DNA of 13,281 nt from Candidatus Omnitrophota bacterium. GTDB lineage: Bacteria; Omnitrophota; Gorgyraeia; Gygaellales; Profunditerraquicolaceae. Positions 6,222-12,491 of this stretch are shown here, one piece after another. Every line of letters begins with the position of its first letter. Position 1 is the stretch's first letter. The notes under the pieces were generated by a model. The model ran no database searches and had not been told where the DNA came from. It saw only the letters and a list, made by a program, of their open reading frames with translations. The stretch spans positions 1 through 13,281 of the forward strand of contig JAQTNB010000008.1 of the NCBI GenBank assembly GCA_028714055.1, given 5' to 3'. The translations under genes and the position numbers were made by a program.

Positions 6222-6779
6222 ATGAAGGAAATACGTATTCATGCCCGCGCCGGCCAGGGGGCTATTACCACTGCCGCGCTTTTGGGCTCTGTTTATTTCT
6301 TGAAAGGCATGTATCCGTATGCCTTTCCCCATTTCGGCGCTGCCAGGATGGGGGCACCGATGAATGCTTTTGTGCGGGTAGATTCAAAGCCCGTTCGCCT
6401 GCGCAGCCAGATCTATGAGCCGGATTACGTGATCGTGGTGGATGCCACGCTCATGAGAGGGTTTAACTGTTTTTCCGGGCTGCGGGATAACGGTGTTGCC
6501 ATCGTCAACCAGAAAGAAGGCATGGAGATGCCGAAGCTTAAGCCCAGGCAGAAGGCGTTCGTGGTCCCGGCAAACGACATCGCCATGAAAACTATCGGCC
6601 GCCCCCTCGGGAACACAGCGCTCCTGGGCGCTTATGCCGCCGCTACCGGAGAGATCGAGATGGAAGACCTCTTCAAGGCGATCAAGGAGCGTTTCCAGGG
6701 CAAGGCAGAGCAGGGCAATATCGATGCGGCCCGCCAGGGTTTTGAATTCGTCAAAAATCAGTCAAAGGAGAAGCGATAG
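6222..6779 (+). CDS. porC: 2-oxoacid (pyruvate):ferredoxin oxidoreductase, gamma subunit
   Basis: This 185-residue protein is the gamma subunit/domain of four-subunit 2-oxoacid:ferredoxin oxidoreductases, which helps bind coenzyme A. Visible motifs are the N-terminal RIHARAGQGAITTA, matching the conserved G-x-G-GQG loop in modified form, and FPHFGAARMGAPMNAFVRV, matching the RGAPV-type segment. The G-N-T-A-L-L-GAYAAATG helix near residue 130 is also typical. It opens the por cluster behind a strong promoter and ends directly at the porD start. Pyruvate rather than a branched 2-oxoacid is favoured by overall appearance and gene order, but substrate cannot be proved from sequence. Confidence 0.93.
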   Translation: MKEIRIHARAGQGAITTAALLGSVYFLKGMYPYAFPHFGAARMGAPMNAFVRVDSKPVRLRSQIYEPDYVIVVDATLMRGFNCFSGLRDNGVAIVNQKEGMEMPKLKPRQKAFVVPANDIAMKTIGRPLGNTALLGAYAAATGEIEMEDLFKAIKERFQGKAEQGNIDAARQGFEFVKNQSKEKR

Positions 6780-7043
6780 ATGTTCGGCCCCCTTATTTCC
6801 AAACCAGGCTCAAGCAGGAATAATAAAACAGGCTCCTGGCGCACCGAAACGAAGCCGAAATTACTGAAGCAGAATTGTATCGGGTGCAAGATGTGCCTGT
6901 TGATCTGCCCGGAAGGGTGTATTACGGGCGCAGAGAAAAACACCTATGCATGCGATTATCTGTACTGCAAGGGCTGCGGCGGCTGCGCCGCTATCTGCCC
7001 GAAGGCGGATATCGTCATGATAAAAGAAGAGAGCAAGGATTAA
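6780..7043 (+). CDS. porD: 2-oxoacid:ferredoxin oxidoreductase, delta (2[4Fe-4S]) subunit
   Basis: This 87-residue ferredoxin-like subunit passes electrons out of the POR complex. An N-terminal arm with TGSWRTE (residues 17-23), typical of PorD, precedes two cluster motifs: C33-x2-C36-x2-C39-x3-C43-P and C63-x2-C66-x2-C69-x3-C73-P. These bind two [4Fe-4S] clusters in the usual crossed ligand pattern. Two extra cysteines (C47, C58) lie between them. The start abuts the porC stop with AAAGGAG just upstream, and porA begins 2 nt after the stop, so the genes are co-translated. Confidence 0.95.
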   Translation: MFGPLISKPGSSRNNKTGSWRTETKPKLLKQNCIGCKMCLLICPEGCITGAEKNTYACDYLYCKGCGGCAAICPKADIVMIKEESKD

Positions 7044-7045
7044 CG

Positions 7046-8227
7046 ATGAAAGAATTCTTAGAAGGTTCCAGGGCAATAGCGGAGATCGTCAAGCGGTGCA
7101 GGCCCGGGGTCATCTCGGCCTATCCGATCACCCCCCAGACCCACATCGTGGAAGACCTGGCGCAGTTTGTGGCTGACGGCGCGCTTAAGTGCGAGTTCGT
7201 CAATGTCGAATCCGAACATTCCGCGGCATCCGTGGTATTGGGAGGCGTGGCTGCGGGCGTAAGGTCCTATACGGCAACCAGTTCGCAGGGGCTCTTCTAC
7301 ATGATGGAGGTCCTCTTTAATATCGCGGGCATGCGCCTTCCTTTGGTGCTGACCTGCGCCAACCGCGCGATATCCGCGCCTATCAATATCTGGAACGACC
7401 AGCAGGATTCCATATCGCTTCGTGACAGCGGCTGGGTGCAGATGTACGCCGAAGATATCCAGGAAGCGTCGGATTTCCATATGCTGGCCTATAAGCTTAC
7501 CGAGGACGCATCGATCATGCTGCCGGTAATGGTATGCATGGACGGCTTTATCCTCACGCACGGCATTGAGACCGTTGATATGCCCCGGCAGGAGGAAGTG
7601 GACAAATTCCTCCCTCCCTACCGGCCGCTGTATAAGCTCGACACCGCGGATCCCGTTTCAATGGGGATCCTGGCCGACCCTGATTATTACATGGAGACGC
7701 GTTTTGCCATCCAGGAAACGATGAAAAAAGTCCTGGAAAAGATCCCCGTGCTGACGCAGGATTTCTCCAAGGCATTCGGCCGCGCCTACAACGGCCTGGT
7801 CGAGGGATACCGTATCGATGACGCCGAGAAGGTCATCGTGGCATTGGGCTCGGTCTGCGGGACCATCAAAGAGGTCGTCGATGAGCTCAGGTCAAAGGGC
7901 AAGAAAGTCGGCCTGCTTAAGATAACCACCTTCCGGCCTTTCCCGGCACAGAAGGTGCAGGAGGCATTAAAAGATATCCCGAAAGTCGCCGTGCTTGACC
8001 GCGCCCTTTCTCTGGGGTCTTATGCCCCGGTTGCGGCAGAGGTGAAAGCGGCGTTCTTCGGGAAGAAAAAGGGCCCCAAGGTGATCAGCTCCTTTATCGC
8101 CGGGCTCGGAGGAAGGGATATCACCAAGGATTCCATCAGGGAGGTCTTCAGCCTGTTGACCGCAAAAGAAGTGTCGTGCGAATTTATAGATCTAAAACCA
8201 GAACTCTTAAAGGAGAAGTATGAGTAA
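7046..8227 (+). CDS. porA: 2-oxoacid:ferredoxin oxidoreductase, alpha subunit
   Basis: This 393-residue alpha subunit contains the pyrimidine-binding part of the thiamine diphosphate site and forms the active site with PorB. Motifs are AYPITPQTHIVEDLA (residues 25-39), with the ITPQT loop involved in substrate binding, VESEHSAASV (54-63) with the conserved glutamates, and TATSSQGL. The segment NRAISAPINIWNDQQDS is also characteristic. The C-terminal half (ALGSVCGTIKEVVDELR onward) is the transketolase-C-like domain. The ATG at 7046 is preferred: a longer in-frame start at 6875 would overlap porD heavily and adds non-family sequence. Its 3' end overlaps porB by 8 nt. Confidence 0.95.
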   Translation: MKEFLEGSRAIAEIVKRCRPGVISAYPITPQTHIVEDLAQFVADGALKCEFVNVESEHSAASVVLGGVAAGVRSYTATSSQGLFYMMEVLFNIAGMRLPLVLTCANRAISAPINIWNDQQDSISLRDSGWVQMYAEDIQEASDFHMLAYKLTEDASIMLPVMVCMDGFILTHGIETVDMPRQEEVDKFLPPYRPLYKLDTADPVSMGILADPDYYMETRFAIQETMKKVLEKIPVLTQDFSKAFGRAYNGLVEGYRIDDAEKVIVALGSVCGTIKEVVDELRSKGKKVGLLKITTFRPFPAQKVQEALKDIPKVAVLDRALSLGSYAPVAAEVKAAFFGKKKGPKVISSFIAGLGGRDITKDSIREVFSLLTAKEVSCEFIDLKPELLKEKYE

Positions 8228-9095
8228 AACCCTATTTGTTCCCGGACATACCGCGTGTGCCGGCTGCGGCCAGTCGATGGGCGCGCGCCTTGTCATCGAT
8301 GCCGCCGGCCCCAACACCATCGTCGTCAATAATACCGGATGCCTGGAGGTGTTCTCCACCAAATACCCGGAGTCGGCCTGGCAGGTGCCCTGGATCCATT
8401 CGTTGTTTGAGAACGCCGCCGCAGTCGCCTCGGGAGTGGAAAGCGCGCTTAAGTTCCTCGGTACAAAAGACTCGACTAACGTCATCGTCCAGGCGGGAGA
8501 CGGCGGCACGGCCGATATAGGCCTGCAGGCGATCTCCGGGATGCTCGAGCGCAATCACGACATACTATTCGTTTGCTACGATAATGAAGCATACATGAAT
8601 ACCGGCATACAGCGCAGCGGCCTGACACCTTTCGATACCAATACGACGACCAGCCCGATCGGGGCGCAATCCACGGGTAATGTCCGGCCCAAGAAACCCA
8701 TGCCTGAGATCGCCGCAGCCCACGGGGTCCCGTATGTCGCGACCGCCTCGGTCGGCTTTACGCAGGATGTGCAGCGTAAGGTCAAGAAGGCCCTTTCCAT
8801 CAAAGGGGCCAAGTATCTGCAGATCCATGTCCCCTGCCCTTTAGGGTGGCGCCACGAATCTTCCATGACCATACAGGTTGCCAAGGCCGCGGTGGAAGCG
8901 GGCCTTTATCCGCTGGTGGAATATGAATACGGGAAGCTTACGGCGGTCCGCCAGATCCAGCCTAAACCCGTGGAGGAATACCTTAAGCTCCAGGGAAGGT
9001 TCAAGCACCTTATGAAGAGCCCCGAAGAGATCAAAAAGGTCCAGGCAATCGCGGACAGTAATATAGAGAAGTACGGCCTTAAGACGCAGGCATAA
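8220..9095 (+). CDS. porB: 2-oxoacid:ferredoxin oxidoreductase, beta (TPP-binding) subunit
   Basis: This 291-residue subunit binds thiamine diphosphate and a [4Fe-4S] cluster. The TPP motif is G93-D94-G95 followed by D121-N122. The cluster ligands are C13 and C16 (HTACAGC), C41 (NNTGC) and C206 (VPCPLGW), as in pyruvate:ferredoxin oxidoreductases. Together with PorCDA it would catalyse CoA-dependent oxidative decarboxylation of pyruvate to acetyl-CoA and CO2, reducing ferredoxin. The reverse carbon-fixing reaction is also possible in this family. AAAGGAGAAG precedes the start inside porA. All key residues are present. Confidence 0.96.
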   Translation: MSKTLFVPGHTACAGCGQSMGARLVIDAAGPNTIVVNNTGCLEVFSTKYPESAWQVPWIHSLFENAAAVASGVESALKFLGTKDSTNVIVQAGDGGTADIGLQAISGMLERNHDILFVCYDNEAYMNTGIQRSGLTPFDTNTTTSPIGAQSTGNVRPKKPMPEIAAAHGVPYVATASVGFTQDVQRKVKKALSIKGAKYLQIHVPCPLGWRHESSMTIQVAKAAVEAGLYPLVEYEYGKLTAVRQIQPKPVEEYLKLQGRFKHLMKSPEEIKKVQAIADSNIEKYGLKTQA

Positions 9096-9101
9096 CGTTT
9101 G

Positions 9102-9129
9102 GTACGGAGTATTGAGTACGGAGCACGAG
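9102..9129. repeat. Short tandem heptamer repeat (GTAYKGA type)
   Basis: Four consecutive 7-nt units lie between porB and the ferritin-like gene: GTACGGA (9102-9108), GTATTGA (9109-9115), GTACGGA (9116-9122) and the degraded GCACGAG (9123-9129). The unit sequence is unrelated to the heptamers at 20-141, but the period is the same. No hairpin or promoter is evident in it. Confidence 0.65.
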
Positions 9130-9160
9130 AGCAGGGCGAGTAAGAAAAAGGGGGTGCGGT

Positions 9161-9640
9161 ATGGGTAAACAGGCGAGGGCAATCGTTGAAATAAGCCTTA
9201 AAGACCTGGTGAAGGACCTGACGAAGGCTTACGCGGATGAATGGCTGGCGTTTTACCTTTATTGGTATATGGCGCAGACCGTTTCCGGAAAGATGTACGG
9301 TGGGGTCAGGGAAGCTTTGAATAAAATTGCCAAAGACGAACTTGAACATGCCCAGGAATTGACGGATTTGATCGTGAAATTGGGGGGTACTCCGCTTGCA
9401 AACCCTATGGAGCTTGAGAAGAACGCCAACGCTCCCTATATGATGCCGCCGAAGAACACCGCCGATATCAACAGGATCATCCGTATCGTTACCGAGGCGG
9501 AAGCGGAAGCGATCGAAGTTTACAATAAACTTGCCAAGAAGACTTTCGGCAAGGATAACGTCACGTATCAGCTGGTAACGCACATCTTGGCCGAGGAAGT
9601 GGAACACGAAGAGATGTTTGAAAGCTTGTTGGAACGTTAA
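9161..9640 (+). CDS. Ferritin-like diiron protein (bacterioferritin/Dps-like)
   Basis: This 159-residue four-helix protein is probably an iron-storage or peroxide-consuming ferritin. Candidate diiron ligands are E27 (helix A, ADEWLAFYLYW), E60-x2-H63 (helix B), E112 or E116 (helix C, TEAEAEAIEVY) and E146-x2-H149 (helix D). There is no methionine at the usual heme-ligand position of bacterioferritin in helix B, so heme binding is unlikely. There are no cysteines, which argues against the thioferritin type. It lies 65 nt after porB with an AGGGGG ribosome site, and a ferredoxin follows 10 nt later. A role in protecting POR and ferredoxin from oxidants, or in storing iron for Fe-S assembly, is inferred from this context. 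Confidence 0.9.
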   Translation: MGKQARAIVEISLKDLVKDLTKAYADEWLAFYLYWYMAQTVSGKMYGGVREALNKIAKDELEHAQELTDLIVKLGGTPLANPMELEKNANAPYMMPPKNTADINRIIRIVTEAEAEAIEVYNKLAKKTFGKDNVTYQLVTHILAEEVEHEEMFESLLER

Positions 9641-9650
9641 GGAGGAAGTG

Positions 9651-9836
9651 ATGTCGAAAGTTTCCGTCGATGCGTCTACGTGTGTTGGGTGCGGTTTATG
9701 CGAACAGGCATGCCCCGATGTCTTTGAGGTCCAGGGCGACGGGATTGCGCACGTGAAGTCCCAGGTGTGCGCGACCTGCAATCTGAAGGAAGTGGCGGAG
9801 CAGTGCCCGGTAAACGCGATTAAGGTAAGCGCCTAA
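9651..9836 (+). CDS. Small single-cluster ferredoxin
   Basis: This 61-residue ferredoxin probably carries one [4Fe-4S] cluster and is a natural electron acceptor candidate for the POR upstream. Ligands are C11-x2-C14-x2-C17 and C52-P. C21 and C43 could form a disulfide, as in single-cluster ferredoxins of Thermotoga and Pyrococcus, and C40 is extra. The sequence VDASTCVGCGLCEQACP and the CPVNAI ending are typical. The ATG at 9651 has a consensus AAGGAGG at 9639-9645, overlapping the ferritin stop. A longer in-frame start at 9618 lies within the ferritin gene and adds non-family residues. A hairpin-type terminator follows immediately. Confidence 0.95.
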   Translation: MSKVSVDASTCVGCGLCEQACPDVFEVQGDGIAHVKSQVCATCNLKEVAEQCPVNAIKVSA

Positions 9837-9856
9837 AGGCCCTACTGGGCTTTTAT
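9835..9856 (+). terminator. Intrinsic terminator, shared by convergent genes
   Basis: The stem GCCC (9839-9842) pairs with GGGC (9847-9850) around a TACT loop. It is extended by a G-T wobble and three A-T pairs (9835-9838 with 9851-9854), and the T-rich strand TTTTAT follows. It begins in the ferredoxin stop codon and includes the stop codon of the convergent chaperone gene. It is a good plus-strand terminator; on the minus strand the T-tract is shorter (TTT). Confidence 0.65.
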
Positions 9857-11275
9857 CCGCAGTTCCCGCAGGAATTTTCCGAAGTACTCCATTTTCTTCT
9901 GCTGGAGGAGTTGGCGGGAAAATTCTTCTTTTTCCGCAGCAAAGGTATTTTCGTCCACCGGAACTCTTTCTTTGAGCCTGATGACATAAAACCCCGAGAC
10001 GGTGGCGATAGGGTCGCTTAAGGCGTCTTCTTTGAGGCCCTGCCCCACTGCCCAGAAGACATCGGATGCCCCGATCCCTTCGATGTAACTGCCGTATTTA
10101 AAGAGCCCGGTTGTGCCGTGCAGGAGCCCCGCGGTCTTGGCGGCCTTCTCCATATTCACGGCCTTCGGGTGGAGCTCGTATTCCTCGCGCAGTTTCTTCA
10201 GCACCTCTTCTATCTTGGCCTTGGCAAGCTCAACGGACCTTTCTCCGATCAACCCTTCCCTGACCTTGTCCTTTACCGAATCAAAATCCGGGATGTAGGG
10301 CTCCTTTGTTTCTTTGAGCCGTATCAGGTAATAATTTTTGTCCATTGATACCAGCGGCAGGAATTGGCCCGGTCTTAAACCCGCCACCAGGTTGATCACC
10401 CCGGGCGCCCAGCCGATGCCGGGTATGGGGTCTGCCTGGGAAAATATCCCCGTTTCCTTGACTTCGGCCTGAAATTCCGCGGCAATCTTATTGAAATCGG
10501 CATTCTTTCTGTTCAGGACCGGAGAGAGGGATTGCAGTTTTTTCTTCAGGTCTTCTTCGTTATAGCGGGTGCCATCCAGAAAGAGATACTCGAGGTTAAA
10601 AGAGAGCGGTTGTTTGAATTTCAGCGAGTTTTTCTGGAAATACTCCCGCACTTCGTCGTCGGTGGGCTCGATACCCTTGGTAAAATCCGCATGCGGGGCG
10701 GTGATATAGGAAATACTGATCTCTTCGTTGGCCCTGCGATAGGCATCGGATATCTCCTGGTCGGTCGCGCTGACCGAAGCGGTGATCTGCTCGAACAGCT
10801 TGGAGAGGATCAGGTTTTCCCGCACCTGTTCTTCAAAGACCCGCGGCGGGGTGCGGAAGGTATATTCCAGGAATTGCATATAAAGCGTGTTGTCAAAGGC
10901 GCCCTTCCGTTGGAAGATCGGTACACTCCGGACCCAATCTATCACATCGCTGTCGCTGACGGTGACCTTTCGCTTCTTTGCCTCCGAAAGCAACAGCAGC
11001 CTTTCCCAGGCCATGGCATGCAGGTCCAGGTTTTTTTCCGCGTCTTCCAGGTTATCGCCGAACTGCATGAGCATCTGGTTCCTGGAGGCGTTCAGCGCTT
11101 CCTTATATTTAAGATAAGGGATTTTTTTGCCGAAAAGCTTGCCGGCATAGCCGGAAGAATCCTTGTCTCCCGTCATGCTTCCCGCTCCGAAGAGCACAAA
11201 TGCCGGCACGATGATGCAGGCAAGGCCGATCCAGATGCGTTTGGCGACTTTTTTGTTACGCAGGACTTTGAGCAT
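9842..11275 (-). CDS. PpiD/SurA-like membrane-anchored peptidyl-prolyl isomerase or chaperone
   Basis: This 477-residue protein has a basic N-terminus (MLKVLRNKKVAKR) and one membrane segment (about residues 14-32), then a large extracytoplasmic region. The order fits PpiD: anchor, SurA-N-like helical chaperone domain (about 45-200, with LYMQFLEYTFRTPPRVFEEQVRENLILSKLFEQI), then two degenerate parvulin-like stretches ending in YYLIRLKETKEP and FYVIRLKERVP, and a basic C-terminal helix. Full PpiD is about 620 residues, so this is a shorter form. Whether isomerase activity remains is doubtful. It probably helps fold exported proteins at the inner membrane. The ribosome site is AAGGAG (complement of 11282-11287), 6 nt from the start. 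Confidence 0.9.
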   Translation of the reverse strand: MLKVLRNKKVAKRIWIGLACIIVPAFVLFGAGSMTGDKDSSGYAGKLFGKKIPYLKYKEALNASRNQMLMQFGDNLEDAEKNLDLHAMAWERLLLLSEAKKRKVTVSDSDVIDWVRSVPIFQRKGAFDNTLYMQFLEYTFRTPPRVFEEQVRENLILSKLFEQITASVSATDQEISDAYRRANEEISISYITAPHADFTKGIEPTDDEVREYFQKNSLKFKQPLSFNLEYLFLDGTRYNEEDLKKKLQSLSPVLNRKNADFNKIAAEFQAEVKETGIFSQADPIPGIGWAPGVINLVAGLRPGQFLPLVSMDKNYYLIRLKETKEPYIPDFDSVKDKVREGLIGERSVELAKAKIEEVLKKLREEYELHPKAVNMEKAAKTAGLLHGTTGLFKYGSYIEGIGASDVFWAVGQGLKEDALSDPIATVSGFYVIRLKERVPVDENTFAAEKEEFSRQLLQQKKMEYFGKFLRELRIKAQ

Positions 11276-11309
11276 ATTTTACTCCTTCGTGGGTAGCGCG
11301 TTGGCAACC

Positions 11310-11337
11310 ATTATAGCCGATATCGCGCCCTTTTCAA
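11310..11337 (-). promoter_or_regulatory. Sigma70-like promoter of the PpiD-like gene
   Basis: On the minus strand, TTGAAA (11332-11337) and TATAAT (11310-11315) are separated by 16 nt. The -10 is a perfect consensus. Transcription would start near 11303, about 28 nt before the ATG and upstream of its AAGGAG site. It is divergent from the hisG promoter. Confidence 0.7.
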
Positions 11338-11359
11338 TGAAAAATGTTTTTGTTTTCTC

Positions 11360-11388
11360 TTTACAAAATAATTTAAACTCGCTATAAT
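11360..11388 (+). promoter_or_regulatory. Sigma70-like promoter of hisG
   Basis: TTTACA (11360-11365), a 17-nt AT-rich spacer and a perfect TATAAT (11383-11388) lie 29 nt upstream of the hisG coding region. The predicted start of transcription is near 11395, leaving a short leader with no space for a histidine attenuator. Confidence 0.78.
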
Positions 11389-11422
11389 AAGTGCCCGTTA
11401 GTCAAAAAAGGCAAGGATGACC

Positions 11423-12331
11423 ATGATCAGACGCTCGCAAGTCAGTGAAAAGAAAAAGGTTTTAAAGCTCGGGTTGCCGAAAGGCAGCCTTCAGGACGCT
11501 ACCTTTAAGATGTTCAGGAAGGCGGGCTTCAACGTCGCCCTCTCTTCGGAGCGGTCGTATTTTCCATCCGTCGACGACCCCGAGATCGAAGCGGTGCTTT
11601 TGCGCGCCCAGGAGATGTCCCGTTACGTAGAAGACGGCGCGCTTGATTGCGGCATTACCGGCAACGACTGGGTCATGGAGAACGAATCCCGGGTGGTGAC
11701 GGTCACGGAACTGGCATATGCCAAGCAAAGCCTGAATAAGGTTAGGTGGGTGCTGGCGGTCCCGGAAAACTCCCCGATCAAGGCGGTCAAGGACCTTGAG
11801 GGCAGGCGTATCGCAACGGAGCTGGTCAATGTCACGCGCCGCTATTTTAAAGCGCATAAGGTGAATGTGGAAGTGGAATTCAGCTGGGGGGCTACCGAAG
11901 TCAAGGTGAGCGCCGGCCTGGTCGATGCGATCGTCGAGCTGACCGAGACGGGCAGGAGCCTGAAGGCCAATAAACTGCGCGAGATGCTCACGATCGTTGA
12001 GTCCACGACTCAGTTTGTCGCCAACAAAGATTCATACAAAGACCCCTGGAAAAAGGCCAAGATGGAACAGGTGGCGCTGCTCTTGCAGGGGGCGATTTCC
12101 GCCGAGGCGAAAGTCGGCTTAAAGATGAACGTCAGGAAGCAGGACATAGAAAAGGTCATTGCCCGCCTGCCGGCACTGAAAAGGCCGACTGTCTCGGGCC
12201 TTTCGGACGACGGGTGGTTTGCCGTCGAGACGATCATCGACGAAAAGGTCGTACGGGTGCTCATCCCGCAGCTTAAAGAAGCGGGTGCCCAGGGGATCAT
12301 CGAGTATCCGCTGAACAAAGTCATATATTAA
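11423..12331 (+). CDS. hisG: ATP phosphoribosyltransferase, long form
   Basis: This 302-residue enzyme catalyses the first step of histidine biosynthesis, joining ATP and PRPP. The N-terminal catalytic lobes show LKLGLPKGSL near the start, DCGITGNDWV and the PRPP-binding segment VELTETGRSLK. The C-terminal ~75 residues form the HisG regulatory domain, so it is the long, histidine-inhibited type that needs no HisZ. Two ATGs are possible. The one at 11423 is preferred because AAGGA (11413-11417) lies 5 nt away; the 11417 ATG would leave only a poor site. No other his gene is nearby, so hisG stands alone with its own promoter, followed by a mini basic protein gene 19 nt later. Confidence 0.96.
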   Translation: MIRRSQVSEKKKVLKLGLPKGSLQDATFKMFRKAGFNVALSSERSYFPSVDDPEIEAVLLRAQEMSRYVEDGALDCGITGNDWVMENESRVVTVTELAYAKQSLNKVRWVLAVPENSPIKAVKDLEGRRIATELVNVTRRYFKAHKVNVEVEFSWGATEVKVSAGLVDAIVELTETGRSLKANKLREMLTIVESTTQFVANKDSYKDPWKKAKMEQVALLLQGAISAEAKVGLKMNVRKQDIEKVIARLPALKRPTVSGLSDDGWFAVETIIDEKVVRVLIPQLKEAGAQGIIEYPLNKVIY

Positions 12332-12350
12332 TCCGCATAGGAGGCAAAGG

Positions 12351-12452
12351 ATGCCTTGTGGCAGAAAGAGAAAAAGAAGGAAGATTCGCACGCATAAAAG
12401 AAAGAAGATGCGTCGCCGCCTCCGTCATCTCAAGAAGAGGAACTGGGGTTAA
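12351..12452 (+). CDS. 33-residue highly basic AURKAIP1/COX24-like mini ribosomal-type protein
   Basis: This ORF encodes 33 residues, of which 19 are lysine or arginine and 2 histidine. The core KIRTHKRKKMRRRLRH (residues 11-26) matches the H-K-x-x-K-hydrophobic-x-K/R-K/R-x-R pattern of AURKAIP1/COX24-type proteins, which include mitochondrial mS38 and the very small ribosomal proteins of some bacteria. The opening MPCGRKRKR resembles the MPSGKKRKR start I recall for Bacteroidetes members. The ribosome site TAGGAGG lies at 12338-12344, 6 nt from the ATG. The gene lies 19 nt after hisG. It is too short for ordinary ORF finders. Ribosome association is inferred from family resemblance only. Confidence 0.8.
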   Translation: MPCGRKRKRRKIRTHKRKKMRRRLRHLKKRNWG

Positions 12453-12491
12453 TCGGCAACCGTTCGTGACGAGCATCTTTCGGCGCATTTC

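Noticed and set aside
8906..9781. Minus-strand open frame of 291 codons opposite porB, the ferritin-like gene and the ferredoxin
   Set aside because: It runs antisense to three well-supported genes, has no recognisable domain, and its low-complexity composition fits a codon-bias shadow.
10532..11296. Plus-strand open frame of 254 codons opposite the PpiD-like gene
   Set aside because: The minus-strand protein has a signal anchor, ribosome site, promoter and family features; the plus-strand frame has none.
11389..11422. Histidine-dependent attenuator or T-box before hisG
   Set aside because: The predicted leader is under 30 nt, with no His-codon leader peptide or terminator hairpin.
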